This document shows, piece after piece, positions 33,102 through 46,484 of a stretch of DNA of 64,000 nucleotides. A program made the translations under genes and the position numbers. The number at the start of each line of letters is the position of its first letter. Position 1 is the first letter of the stretch. This DNA comes from Trichobilharzia szidati (Eukaryota > Platyhelminthes > Trematoda > Strigeidida > Schistosomatidae). The notes beneath the pieces were generated by a model that was not told the DNA's origin, made no database searches, and worked only from the letters and a program-made list of their open reading frames with translations. The stretch is taken from contig OX235272.1 in assembly GCA_944472155.2 (NCBI GenBank), forward strand, positions 96,478,020 to 96,542,019, written 5' to 3'.

Positions 33102-33280
33102 GCTAGATGGTCAACGAGCTTGATCTCGTAACCTGAGCGTCTAAGGTTAGATACATGGTGGTGTCTGGATGCGCACTGCTGGACAGTTCCAAAAATAGGA
33201 CTAAATAGCTGTCCAGTGCTTCCTGGTTTTCAATAATCTCTCTGACTGGCATTGGTTTTTAACGAAAATCTAACAAATGA
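33102..33280 (+). repeat. Inverted-arm repeat, right half (copy 3)
   Basis: tRNA-like head ('ggctagatggtcaacgagct', box B relic 'ggttagatac') followed by the right arm with GCGCACTG (33171-33178), the ribozyme-like core and CAGTGC (33216-33221). The left arm is absent. This copy has the most perfect stem I. Confidence 0.65.
33171..33221 (+). ncRNA. Hammerhead-like fold with perfect stem I, mutated core
   Basis: GCACTG pairs exactly with CAGTGC. Between them: CTGGACA (consensus CTGANGA), stem II GTTCC/GGAC around AAAAATA, TAAA (consensus GAAA), and TAGCTGTC ending at the expected cleavage site. Two core positions are mutated, so activity is unlikely, but the architecture is clear. Confidence 0.45.
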
Positions 33281-33389
33281 AAACTGACTTTGTTCAAGTA
33301 TACTGTACATTAATCTAACTCAATAAATGAGCATGTATTTTTTTAGCCTCGTTTATTGAAAAATTCTATTGATTAAAATAAAGGTCATT

Positions 33390-33665
33390 TGACTAAAGGA
33401 TTTTATCATGAGCTGATATCGGTTAGAGAACCACTGGAAAACCTGGGAGTACTGGACAGCTGTTTCGTTCTAGTCTGGGATTCTCCAGCAGAACGCACCC
33501 ATTGGGGTTCGAACCCAGGACAAGGAGAACTCGTAAGCCACTGGGATCCGATCCTATTGCCCTTGAATTCCAACTTTCCAGGTTTTCCAATGGTTCTCTA
33601 ACCGATGTCAGCCCATGATGAAATCCCGTAACCAGTCAAGCAAATGCCTACAAACCAATACTTGA
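33390..33665. repeat. Inverted-arm repeat (copy 4)
   Basis: Left arm 33413-33495 ('gatatcggttagagaacc' onward) with, on the minus strand, CTGGAGA, CGAAAC and AGCTGTC. The middle has an intact inverted box B, 'ggttcgaaccc' (33507-33517). The right arm is truncated to 'ccaggttttccaatggttct' (33579-33598) and continues to about 33665. Confidence 0.72.
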
Positions 33666-35557
33666 AAAGTGATGATATGTGCGAAAGTTTGGACATTGAG
33701 AGTCAATGAAGTGTAACTTGATGCTGTTTGCGTTCTAAATACTGACTAAGTATGTGAAACCTGCTACTTACAAATACATATGAGTAGTATTTAGAGTAAC
33801 CTCTTTGAAAAACTAATGGTAATTTGTGTCAGCAGTGAAGCCAATGGAGAAGAAACGTGAAATTAGTTGAAAACGCAGAGGAGAATATTATGAGAAAAAG
33901 ACAAAGAAGATATTATTACTAATATTTGTAAATTGTGGTACCGGTATAATTTTCATGATTTTATAAAACATTCAGTGAACTAACTCTTTTGTATCAACGA
34001 AGTCATTTTCTAAAGCTCTGCAATCTTATCTCTATCTGCTAAAAATGTGCAGCAGTCTATGTCTGCGTGATAGGGGATGGGGTAGAATAAGTTGTAGAAC
34101 TGCTCAGAAATGGTTTCTAAGGGTAGGAAAAAACTATATAATACTCAACAACAAGATGTAAGGGTGGCAATTTTCATTAGATGAGAAGATGACTTCTCTG
34201 ATAAAGAAAATTTCCTTCACTAAACTATCTCTTATTTTCTTTACGATTTCCTTAATGTCCTTTGTATTTTGTCTTACGAAAAATCAGTTCTACTCTCCTC
34301 AGTCTTGTACAGTCCAAATAGACAGTGATCAATGTGAGATCTCATTCTTCTGTTTTATTTAAATTCTTCAATTCAGTAATGGTCATAAGGATAAGATAAA
34401 GTAATTTTATTGTTAAGAACGATTACCAAAGTTTAACAACAGGAAATTTTTATGGCCTAATGTTTTGTTTATCTAAACTCAGCAGTAAAGAATATTTGTA
34501 CATATTTGTGAGAAGCTTAATTACTCTAAAGATTAAACGCAAATAATGTATCAACCCATGGACGATAGTAGTAAGTATTAGACACGTAGATTTGTAGAGC
34601 GTACACCAACGACTTTGTACACTTCTTTTTGAATGTAAAGAAATGACACATTTAGTATATATCTTGTCTTAATCAACATCTTTGTTCTAATGACAGTTTT
34701 TCAAATAATTAAAATATACATACGTCTTTGTTTGCGCTTCGTCTTCTCACTCTCCGCAACTGTCTATTTGTCATACTAACTCTCTGGATGCCTACTTTGG
34801 AATTTACAGGACTCTCTCATACTCGTCCGGAGAGTATTCAACAACACCTCAGCAACACCCACTTACGGAACCGTACTCCGGATTATATTGCTAAAATTTC
34901 GGAAGTCGACATAATCTATTCACAAGTAACTGTACTCTTCTAGAACTCATTTACATTAATAATTGTATTATGCTGTTTAAATATCTTGACTAATTTGGAC
35001 TTCGATATTCTGTAGGATTTCTGGGATTAGTGTTTATTCCCACACAGATTTAATCTTGTCATTTAAAAATTGTAGAATTCACATATGACTAGGCAGCCAA
35101 CCTGTTCCTTCATTTAAAACCCCACTCCAGCAAGTGTGTTCAGGATCATACTGATTGGTCAATAAACAAACATTAAGGCTTCTTACATGAGAAGTGAAGA
35201 CGTCATCATTAAGCATGAAAGTAAATCACTGTGTGCTTAATGATGCATATTAGGCTTTTGTGGTATAATGACAGTTCTCTTACAAAATAATGTCGATTAT
35301 GATTACAAAAATGCTTATCCGCACTGAAATCTGTTCATTGTTAAAAGTGGATGTATATTAAAATTCTGTTTCAACATTATATCTTTAGTTACTTCACACT
35401 ACAGAAATAACTCTAAGATATTCTTTACATGAAAATTTCTATTCAGCTTAATAAAATAATAAGTATTCATTGATAACTCTAAGTTAACCCAAAAGATATC
35501 ATAAATTATGTGCTCCAAAGTAACTACAAGTTATTAGTCTACCATTTTTACCTTTCA

Positions 35558-35792
35558 GTGCGTAAGTGGTTCAGCGGTAGAATGCTCATCAACCACACCT
35601 AACGTGGTCCCAGGTTTGATCCCCGGACGACACAATTCTAAGCCTCGTTTAGCCAGTAGTCAGTCAGGTAGAGAGGAATGGTTGGGCGTGAGGATGGCCA
35701 TCCTACCTTGTGGAAAAAATAACACCACTGCTACTGAAACTTCAGAAGCTCAAGGCTTGTAGCCGTATTTTCCTCTGGAAATGCAAAGGAAT
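35558..35792 (+). mobile_element. tRNA-derived SINE
   Basis: Head 'gtgcgtaagtggttcagcgg', box B 'ggtttgatccc' (near 35613), body with 'agccagtagtcagtcaggta', tail 'ccgtattttcctctggaaat'. No clear target duplication. Confidence 0.8.
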
Positions 35793-37879
35793 ACTACGGA
35801 AGAAGTAATAAATTTTCTACGAAACCTGTGGGAAGACTATTGATTATTTCAAAGAAAGGATGAAATATATGTCTAAAGCTGATTTAACCCTAGCATCTTT
35901 ATAGCTAATATGGGTTTTTTATTATCTTCACTTCTAACTTCTTATGTATAGTTTCACACTAAAATCTAGCAGTAACATAAGGTTTCTTCAGCAGAAAGAA
36001 TGTTATCATATTTATTTCTGCATTTAAAGCCTCTAAAAAACTCATAGTTTGTTGGTTTAGTTGTGTGCTTTGATTTTGAAACTTATATCACCTTTCTAAA
36101 CAGCACCTTCAGCACTGAGCTCAATACCATATACCTAAACTATACATATTCTCAATCAACTAAAAGTGCACTTACTACTTTAAGTATTAAACATGTCTAC
36201 AATTACTACTATCATTATCGATAGTAATATTTCAAAATACCAGTTCATTTCAATTATGAGTTAAGCTACTTATAAGTAGTAAAATAAGCTTTGCAAAAGA
36301 TGTCCTTACAAGTTCATGAAGAATTACTCCTTTGTAAGACATGAGTATAATACATCAGTTACATACATAATCCAGGTTCGGTTTCCAGCTGATACACTCT
36401 GAAAGCCTGCTTAGCTTAAGAGCCGACAGCATTCTACTGCATGGTGAAAATCAAATGTACTGTTTAGATTAGAGCCGTTATTATTATTATCATTAGTAGT
36501 AGAAGTAAGCCCAGGAAAGGGAGTAGATTTTCGTAGACTTTTTGATTTAGCTGAAGACTGCAAACTAATTTTATATATAAATATATATGTATTATGGCAA
36601 ACTTGGGATTATACCATCTATACCATCTTTATATCGTAATAAGTATTTACGAAGAAAACCAATTCCTGAATGAATTGTATTTATGAGTCTGATTTTTGAA
36701 GTAGATCATTCCTGTGTCATGATGTTATACTGAGAAAAACCCAGTCTAATGTAAATTATATGTATATTTAGCCTAGTAAATGAAACTGATATGACAGGTT
36801 GGTATCTAATATATGAGTGAGGCTGTCTTTTCTTCCATGGTATAACTAACAGCGCAACAGCCATTCCAGTTATGTGAAAAAATCGATAAAGTACCTCTAA
36901 AATCGGATAAGGATATAAGCAATCGACAAATAAACTCACCTCCCTTTCATTCTCACCTCCTTGACAGAATGGAAGAGGGGTGATTAATTACGCTTTGAAT
37001 TTCCTTAGGTAGTTAGTGCCACGTACGGGCTTATGGGATTTTGTATCGCTTGTTTAAAAAAATACCGTAATCATTCCAAATGTTACAGTTGAGTGTTTCG
37101 AAGGGGTTTTATCGAATTTTTACACAGCTGCAATGTCTGTTTCATCGTTTGCTATATTGTGCGCAACAAGACGTTGTCATGACATTTATCCTCACCCTGC
37201 GAGTAATCTTAAGATCATTCAGTTTCAAAATAATTTTTCTACTCAGCTTTACTATTAATATTATTATTAATATTATTACTATCATCATTATTTTTATTAT
37301 TATTATTATTAGTAGTAGTAATAGTAGTAGTAGTACTATGATACCAAACCTGAAAACAGCTTACCGCATAAAACTGTGCATTGCTAATAATGCAAACAAT
37401 ATTTACCAGGTAAACATACATTCATACATACACATGTGCCTGCGTACATACGCATAAAAATACAAAGAAAGATAGATAGAAAAAACAAACAAACCTTACA
37501 CTGACTTATTCCGGGTGAAGGTCACTATCATTTAGAAAGTTGTTACATGAATTAAATGAAGGCAAAAAGATATAGATGACAGAAAATAACAAAAAAGGAG
37601 TATTATCAGTACAACCACTATTAGTACGTAATATTATGAGTAATTACAACAAAATACTAAGCAGAAATACTAATGACACTAATAATAATCCATGTTTGTC
37701 TTAAAACACAATATTTATTTTTAGAATTGTACTATATGAGTACACTTAAATGGATACCTTGATAAAACCAGATAGATTGTTTTCGAAATATAGTCTAGGG
37801 AATAGACAGAGTCAATTAACATGGAATCAAATTATGTTCCATACTTGTAAAACATATTACTGTAAGCGTTAATTTTACA

Positions 37880-38405
37880 CAGCAATCTTCTTGTTATAAC
37901 CCCCAAGGACTATGTTACTGATAGTTAGATGGTTAGGAGCAATTCGCTGGAAACCCCAGACCTAGATTTTATGCTTATCAACACTCGCCAGGAAGGCTTA
38001 TCTGCAACAATGAATGTCCTGATGTCCCCTCTGACATTTGAATTGGTGTCACCCAGTGCTGAAATTAGGGGCATTTTACTTCCTGCAACACGGCAATGGA
38101 TATTTTGATTAGTAATAAGGAGTAGTAAGTTTTATGTTTCTAGTACTTGGAGTTCGGGCTTGAATCTTGCAGGGGATAATAATTCCCTCAAAGTTTCAGA
38201 TACACCTTGCTGACGAGTAACAAAAAGCACAAAACCTAGGTTTATGGCTTCTTATCAATTGCCTTCAATCATCTAACACAATTTCAGAATGCACCGCAAT
38301 AGCAAGTCACCTACCTCGGTGACCACATAGCAAACTTGATTGACAGAATTCACTCAGCACCAATACCAAGGACTAGAAGCATTACACTGGTTACTCCTTA
38401 CTGGT
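37880..38405 (+). repeat. Dispersed repeat family B, copy 1
   Basis: Longest copy of a repeat also at 51895-51960, 55560-55865 and 59745-59910. Shared words: 'ttccctcaaagttt', 'agatacaccttgctgacgag', 'acctagg', 'gacagaattcactcagcacc', 'ggactagaagc'. The start resembles a tRNA-like unit ('tagttagatggttaggagca'). No coding frame; type unknown. Confidence 0.55.
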
Positions 38406-39361
38406 TATCATAACAAATACAAACACATGGTGCTAGTTCATGTAATGAACTGAAGTTCACAGTTCATCTAAACTGCGTGTAAACATTGGTCATTGGTAAA
38501 AAGCTTTTATCTATTAAAATCTATCAAATAAAGTATTTTCTTCTTCATTTTCCAATGTTTTTTAATTTTACTAGACAAAAACGTCATTAGTGAATGATTT
38601 ATTCTGACGATGTGGCGTAAGGTGAGCTGAATGTTTTGTAGGAGATGAGAATATTTTAAAGAGACTCTCATCCTTAGTACTAAATAGCTACAGAATCAGT
38701 AGTAATTATGTCAAACACGAAAGCCATTTGGGCTTGGTTTGCGACCCAGAAATAGTTAGTACCTCTGGTATTATGTGACATCAGACGATAGGTTACCTAG
38801 TCCTACGATAAAGACTATCATTTAACTATCGAACTGACCATTAGTAACCTAATATTTTGCTCACAGCACAATACGAGCATTGTGACAACTGTCTTCTTAT
38901 CTTATAACACGGCTGTTTGGACTAAATCTGTAAACTGGCGTGTATTCCGTATGTGCTAGTGGAACCATTTATAGTAGAAAAGTGAAATGAAGCCATCTAA
39001 CCAGTTGCTATTTGGCACATAATACTCCTTCTAATAGCATAAATCTTTTTTTCACCACAACATCGAGTTAGTTCATATTTAGTGCAAAACAGACTGAACG
39101 ATCTGTAATCAAAATACTACTGACTTATCCTGTGAAATCTTTGTAAAATACAAGAAAATAGTGACAGCCAGACAGAGAGTTTAACCTTAACTCAGTAAAT
39201 AATCACGAGTGAAAAGATGCTACACTAGATAAGTTTATCTGATATAATATAAAAGTGATACCGTATCATTAAATAGATAACATTTTGGGCATAGTGTGCT
39301 GTTCTCAATCATGTCAGTGTGATATGCCGACAAGCAGTAACGAATTAAAACTTAATGTTGT

Positions 39362-39480
39362 TTAATTGTTGGTGACAGGCAGTGAAATCCAAGAAGCACA
39401 GTGCGTCACAATTCGAGACTCATCATCTGGATGTGCCTGAGTCTCAAGAAACATTCTCATTTAGGTACAAGGAGAAAGAA
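39362..39480 (-). ncRNA. Sm-alpha hammerhead relic
   Basis: Minus strand: CACATCCAG, ATGATGA, GTCTC, then 'TTGGATTTCACTGCCTGTC'. The GAAA segment has been lost, so no ribozyme activity is expected. Confidence 0.55.
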
Positions 39481-40699
39481 ATTTCCAGTGTATATTTTAA
39501 GTAAGAAAAAAAGTGGTTTATAAACAGTTTTCCTACCTGTGAATGCAGTAAAAAGAAAGTTGCATTTCAATTTATAAAATTTTCTTCAACTTTTTAGTAA
39601 AACAAAATTACAGCATAAAGTGAGAATGATTATCACCGTTACGTGTTATATATTCTCAAAATAAGAAATCATTGATCATGATTTAATTTCTCGTTTATTA
39701 TAATATTTTTTTCTACTTTATATAATATGAAAAGTGAAAAAATTGTTCTGTAATCATGGTAAGTATTAAAATTTACCGGTGTTACCATCTATCTATTTAT
39801 CTATCACCGTCTCCAGTATTCTTCATCTATTACTATCACTATTGTGACTATCATTATTAGAATTATTACTAGTTCAGTACTCATTAATGACAATAATACA
39901 ATTGTCATTATTGAGAACACGAACTAACAGTTCGACTATGATATTACAATTAAACTAGAATTACAAAGAGAAAAATGAACAGAACACTATTTCTTCATAT
40001 TCTGCTGCTGGTGATATCCATTTTGGAGAACATATTATAGCTCTCTGAATTACTTTGTTCATTCGCTGTTTAATCAAATCAGCAATATCAACAGAGAAGC
40101 AGTATCAGCAATAGTGAAGTGAACCAGACTAGTGAGGGTGAAAGTAATGTTTATTATGAAAGAAATACAATCACCATTAAGAAAATTATATACTTTACAT
40201 TGATGTCACAATTTGTAATTAATTATAATATTGTCATGGTTTATCTCTTATTGGATTCTTCTCCGTGTTATCGGCTTCTTCAGTGACTTTTCTACTGATA
40301 CCTAATTATCACTGCTTCTTTGAAGTTATTACTCGATACAGCATTTATGTGTAATTATGAGTAAGACACACAATATTAGGAAAATTATGACTGGTTAGTT
40401 TTGATTTTTAAACAGAATTTTATTAGGAAGCGATATCATTTGAAGAAGTATTCAAAATCTGGGCAGCTGTGTTCATTTTTAGCTTTGTGTAGAGTTTTAA
40501 TTCAGACAGATTAATCAGGCTGTAAGCAGGCTGTTACTTCATCCAGTGGATATAAATCTGACAAACGGCGCTCTCAAACAATGAAGTGCAAGGACCTGAA
40601 TCATTCCTTTCAGTGATATCACTTCACTCCCTATGCCCTCTGGTGGCACTCAAATGGGAGACGATGAGTTGGGCATTGGTCCATGAGTGGTATAGAGGG

Positions 40700-40845
40700 G
40701 ATAGTGTGAGGAGGAAAAAATGATACCTCATAGGCGATCATGAAGCAGCCTGATAAAAATACAGAGATCAGTGTGAAATAAAGATGCGCTGCTGAAGCCC
40801 TATGTTCCACTCGGAACCCAAAGGAATAACAATAATGCCTGAGTT
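40700..40845 (+). mobile_element. RTE LINE 3' tail fragment
   Basis: Ends in 'gctgaagccctatgttccac', 'ggaacccaaaggaataac', the same tail as 55031-55065. The upstream part is too diverged to align confidently. Confidence 0.6.
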
Positions 40846-43781
40846 AAATCGGTAAGATATTGATGTTTACTGTAGTGAATATTTCATCTTTACACCAGTC
40901 ATACGGCTATTATTTAAAACTATATATCTAACCATAAGATCTCTCTTCAAACATCTTAATAAAAAGCTGAGTAATATCCATGATGGATAGGGAAGAAGAC
41001 ATGCTAGTCAGTGCTGTAATATTTTATTCTAAAAACATATGAATATTCATTTTGAAGACAAAACTGAAAGTGTTGTTTAGATAGACACAGTGAATGTTTC
41101 TCAATTAAACCATCCAGTACACAGAATGGAGTGACAAAAGAAAATACCATTCTTCGTAACATCATTAATAATTATAGTAATTTCTGTAACGATACTTGTA
41201 TAATATATACATGTACATATATTTGGTTGATTTCACTCAAGGTATAAGCCGTGTATGCAGGTGTTGCTAATCATCACCTTGTTTACAGAAATATCAGGTA
41301 ATCAACACATTCACCTAGAATCAATACATACACTCCATACACATTTCACTATGTATGTATTGACTAATACTACATTAATCAAAATATGTTGACTGACAGA
41401 TTCATCAAGCTTTCTGATTTTATAGTTAGTCGTACTACTTATTTGTTTATTTCTGTTGTAAAAGTATACATAAACACAGTCATATTACTACGACTACTGC
41501 TAATAATAATAATAAAAGAGTACATTTACATACAGACATAAATAAACATATTTATGCTTACTATGAAGAGAATAATAAAAACTATAAAATAATTATTATT
41601 AAATCACTCATATTCCAATGTTTTAAAAGAAATCTCTTTTGAAGAATATTCATTTTATTCATTTACTGGATAAGTATCCAGTTAATTCTGCTAATCGTCT
41701 CAACAAAACACAAAGTAATAGACTGTTGTGTTATTGCCATTTACTTGCCTTTTACAAAATATATATAAATCAGTTACTTCACATACACATACGTATGAGT
41801 TACAACAAATTTTACGGGTAAATTCTAAGTGAATTTTAATATTCAAATTTTATTTTGTTGTAGTTCATCGTGACTTTTTAACAGAGCTGATCCATGTTTC
41901 TAGGATACACTGACCTCACGACCACTAGGTTACCAGGTCAAATGATAATGTGTAACGACAGAAGATTACAGAATTGTTAGAGGGATTTTATTAAGGAAAA
42001 TCACATTCTATTTATATATTTCTAACAACAATAAAGTTTGCTAGGTCAGCGGCTTATAAACTGTTCTGATTGGTATGAGACGAAAAGCTATTGAATGAGA
42101 TTATTTCATGTTCACAATACAATCTAGATCTAGATTTAAGGAATAAACACTTCTACCCCTTGACTTAAAATGTTGATTTCAATTTTGGTTGCTTCCTATC
42201 AAGCTGCGTTCATAAACTGCCCATTAATTCTTATCCACCACATTAGTAGTCCATTGTGTCCAGCTATGGTAATCTCACTAGGTAAGCCCCAGCTCCAATA
42301 AAAAAGGCCTTGTAAGTTGAGTTATTAATAATAAAATTATATGGTGATATCACCTTGAAACATGAGACATTAGACTCCAGTCCGGTGACTGATTAGTACT
42401 ACGTTAGTCATGTAAGTTTACGGTTCGAATTAGAATTCTTTGTTTAGGATTTCAAAACTAGGCGGATGCGGTGGTCGGCTTTATATGGAGGCTTGAAAGC
42501 GACCAGATTCACACGAACCCAACAGTTTTGCTACTGATTTCTTCATACAGTGGTCCTATTGGTCATGATGTTAAGCAAAGATGAAACAACCGAAAAATAA
42601 GTATGCCATCTCAAGATGCCATACAACAGTAACTAAACGTTCAAATCAATCTTCCCACCGACAAAGAGATTAGAATTTTATGTAAAGATATTTGTCACAG
42701 CCGTAGACGCTGAGATAAATTTTTCACAAATCCATGATCTCTCTTTTTTAATAATTTTTTCATGAGTCTATAGTCAGATCAAATCATGAAAGCCGACACC
42801 AATAGAAACTGGCTAGATTCATGAACTAATTAGAAAAAAGAAACCGCCACATCTTTTGTTAAATAAATATGGACTGTGTTTATACGCAAACTAATATGGT
42901 TTTACCACTCAGATGTTCAAAATACTATAAAGTTGTTGACGAAAACCTCAGTTTAGTTAGGTAGTTTGACGCTTTCAGACATAAAATATAATCGTGTCAA
43001 GTTGCCTGAAAAGGTGATTCATGCTTATAATAACATGCATTTAGTCTAGTTTCACATTCTGTCTTAATCAGTCAAATCTTCATTACTTATTTTTCATAAC
43101 AAAGAAAATGTCAGAAAAATCTTCCATCGGAAGTTTAAATCAATGAGAGATAATATACTATCTTGAAAATAACCATTACAATGAAAGCACTTTTGTGAAC
43201 TACATCCCCTTGATGCATACAGATTTCTAATCAGATAATGCCTAATCTGCTTCTTGTAGAAAATTGGGGAAGGTGTTTAATAAGCTACACATGTCTCTAT
43301 CACTTTACATTTTTCTAGTCAAAATCTAAATGTCTGGCTACTTTTATGTGTCGAATTCGTCAACGCACACTGAAATAGGCTAAAGCATTAATTTGTCCAA
43401 AACAAATTCACGGATCACTGACAGAGTACTGATTCACAGAAAAAAATGTTTTCTCAAAAATGTGGACAATCAGGGTCTGTACCGTAGCATCACTGTTAAA
43501 CTCCATGTTCACGACTGCATAAATTGTTTCAGTCTACTCCTTGACCTTCATGTTCCCCCTGATTAATCAAATTTTACATGTGATTTCTAAGGCCATTCTA
43601 GTTCATCACCAACTGTGTGATCACTGCAGACGTCTCTAGTTAATCAAAGGGATCCGGCTAAGAAAATTGGTGAAATGACCATCTCATGTAAACTTTCTGT
43701 AAATCAAATTATTTTGGCAACAATATTCAATAATTTTAAGCTGTCAGATTTTTTCACGAACCAACATAACTTCGAGAGTTC

Positions 43782-44095
43782 ATTTAAAACCAGAGAACAG
43801 TGGACAGCTGTTTCATCCTATTCTGGGACTGTAAGGCAATGGGTACCAACGAACGCAGCAGAGTTCGAACCCACAGCCTTCAGGTTACGGCTCAGTGAAT
43901 ACCGAATCAAATGGCTGATTGGTTAATGGGCTTGATCTAGTAACCTGCAGGGCCCGGGTTCGACCTCTCTTTGGGTTTCTGGTGCGCATTACCCTAGAGT
44001 TTCAAAATAGGACAAAACAGCTGATCACTGTTACCAGGTTTTCAATGATCACTCTAAATGATGTTTGTTTATGACAAAAATCCAACAACTGGAAT
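43782..44095. repeat. Inverted-arm repeat, both arms present (copy 5)
   Basis: Left arm 43788-43840 ('cagtggacagctgtttcatc'), two tRNA-like units in the middle (inverted box B 'agttcgaaccc' at about 43862, forward box B 'gggttcgacct' at about 43957), and right arm 43978-44062 ('ggtgcgcatt', 'aggacaaaacagctg', 'ggttttcaatg'). Ribozyme cores are decayed in both arms. Confidence 0.7.
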
Positions 44096-44437
44096 TAAAA
44101 TTAATGTAAATCCCCACAAATTTCATAATCTGAATATACATTAAATTAATGGTCTACAAGGCTGGGTGTGAAACACTCTGAACTCTTCTGTTAACATTGT
44201 AACGTACGGACATAATGATTAACATTATGATAAATGCATAAGTTGTAGCAATCCTGCGGCTAATGAATTCTAAACTATCTCAAGAACCCATTAGTTGTAC
44301 TAGAGGATTAAGTGCTAACTCAATAACAGATTTATTTCAGTTACAAAATGTCATAACTTTCTATCATGAATCTTCCAGCTCAAACAATAAAGTAATAAGT
44401 TGGGAATTTTCTGTGTTGTTTATTTATTATTTTATTT

Positions 44438-44640
44438 CTCTGCATTCTGAGTGGAACATAGGGCTTCAAGCTTTGAGTTTTGTAGTTTTGGTAGCAGTTA
44501 TGTTGTCCTTTTTTATACTGGGTGGGGTTGCTAGGCTCAAGCCCTACCTACCTTCCTAACCAGGCTTACTACCAGCCAAGTGACGTTTAGGAATGTGTCT
44601 GCCGGGGATCAGACACAAGACAACTTGAGACATCTACCAC
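44438..44640 (-). mobile_element. tRNA-derived SINE (minus strand)
   Basis: Tail 'ttctgagtggaacatagggc' at the left, body, and a head with 'tgccggggatcagacac' at the right. Diverged. Confidence 0.7.
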
Positions 44641-44699
44641 ACACACAAATGTCATTAGGGTGGGAGGCATGCATGTAACCTACAGACCTCTCTAAACCT

Positions 44700-44910
44700 T
44701 GAACTCAATCATCACGTGTCACGCTCTCCTATTAAATTTGGCATATCTGGCAATAAAAGTTAGGAGAATGCCGTCAGGGTATATGGTAGTCCAAGTGTCC
44801 CAAAACCACAGACTATCGGATGGCTGCTTCTTCATAGGCTTGGACTCTTCATCAGTACGTACCCACAGGGATTCGAACCCGGAACCTTTCAGTTATCTAG
44901 AATATATTCA
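44700..44910 (-). repeat. Dispersed repeat with intact inverted box B
   Basis: Contains 'gggattcgaacccgg' (44869-44883), which is an intact RNA polymerase III box B on the minus strand, next to 'cttcatcagtacgtaccc'. The minus strand therefore reads CTGATGA immediately downstream of the tRNA-like part, but no GAAA partner follows at the right distance. Confidence 0.5.
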
Positions 44911-46271
44911 TTGTTTCAGTCTCCATACTAAGATTATCATAAATAGTTTCGTGGAAAAATATGAAAGTCTCCTTCCCCCTCTTCCTTTTTCTTCATTTTA
45001 CATTTTTAAGGTATGCTGTACTGAGAAATTTTATTATTATATGTCTATAGCTACTCAGCCGAAAAATTTAGTGTGCATTTCATTGACAATCACGACTATA
45101 TATTACTATTGTTATTAATGTAGATCAAGCAAGTGATCAAGGTTAGTGTACCACCACTTTACACGGAACCCATTTTCGATAACTTCTTCTTTAGTTAATT
45201 ATGTAATATAAATCGATTTCTCAATAATCAGTGCCTAATTGCCACTGAAATGAAAGTGCTAAAATATCATAGCAATTAATCTGCCACCTAGATATATATA
45301 ATTAGTCGCTGTGATCTAATCTACGATAATTTTTGATTATTTTTGAAGAAACGTTTTTATAAAGAACTCATACATATGTACACACATACAAACGATACCA
45401 TGGAACTCAGCATTTTTTCTTTTAAAATATGTACAAATAAGATAAAAAATTATGAATGCATATCTTTTGCAATTTCAATTTGTCATGACAAAATTTTGGT
45501 TATCTTGAAAACGATAACTATAATAATAATAATTCAAAATAATAATAGTAATGACAACTATAATTATAAACTATAGAAAGACTAGATGGTTCACTGAATA
45601 ATAATGATAATAATGAGCACAGGCTAAATAAAAATGCTACAACCAAGCCTCCAACACATAAGAAGTTAACAGTTTTTTGATCAATACACTGATTATTATT
45701 ATTACTGCATGATGATTAACCACGTGTGTGTAGCGGCAACGACAACACAGTCACATCATAATAACAGAACTTTATTACTATAGTCGTTATCACTATTATT
45801 GTTATTCATGATGTGAGCCTGTGTTTATAAAAATAGTCTGCTTAGTAAAGCATGTGTGCTGTGTGTAATTAGGCAGATTTGAGTTTCTTTTTATGAGATA
45901 ATCACCCATAACAATTAGCCGCTTTTTTTAAACAAAAAGGTGTTTAACGACACTGTTGTGGCATATGATCAGTATAATTCAAACATACACTCACCCTGAC
46001 CGTATACAATGATGAATTGATTGAAAACGAATTTGTACTTATGACTTTTTTTCTTTATTTTAGAAAAAAGAATGATTACTGAAAGAAACAATTCGGTTTA
46101 AAGTCTAATGTCTAGTTCTTGTATGCTTACCAACCTATCTACCTAGTAATGCACATAAGTGTTAAGTTAAAGTGATATAATGTTACCTTTACTGAAGGCA
46201 ATTAAAGTATTATGATGTAGTCAATGCTGTGGAAGATTAGTTGTAGGCTAACACTTTTCTTGCAGCCCTGT

Positions 46272-46484
46272 TTTCATTCATTGCCTTCAAAGTGGAACAA
46301 CTTCAACTCTTGAAGTTTTAGTAGCAATGACAAATATTTTTATGAAGTGAGGTTACTAGTCTCATGCCCAACTTTTCCTCTTATGTGCTAGTGAACTAGG
46401 TCGTTTGGGAGTGCGTCAGCTGGGAATCCAGCTTGAACCTCCTGTATGACTGGTGAGCATTCTACTACTGAACTACCAACGCAA
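46272..46484 (-). mobile_element. tRNA-derived SINE (minus strand)
   Basis: Tail relic 'tcaaagtggaacaacttcaa', body 'ctcatgcccaacttttcctc', head relic 'actgaactaccaacgca'. Old copy. Confidence 0.7.

Noticed and set aside
44699..45118. 139-codon plus-strand frame
   Set aside because: Its first part is antisense to a pol III-type repeat and the rest is AT-rich; not protein-like overall.
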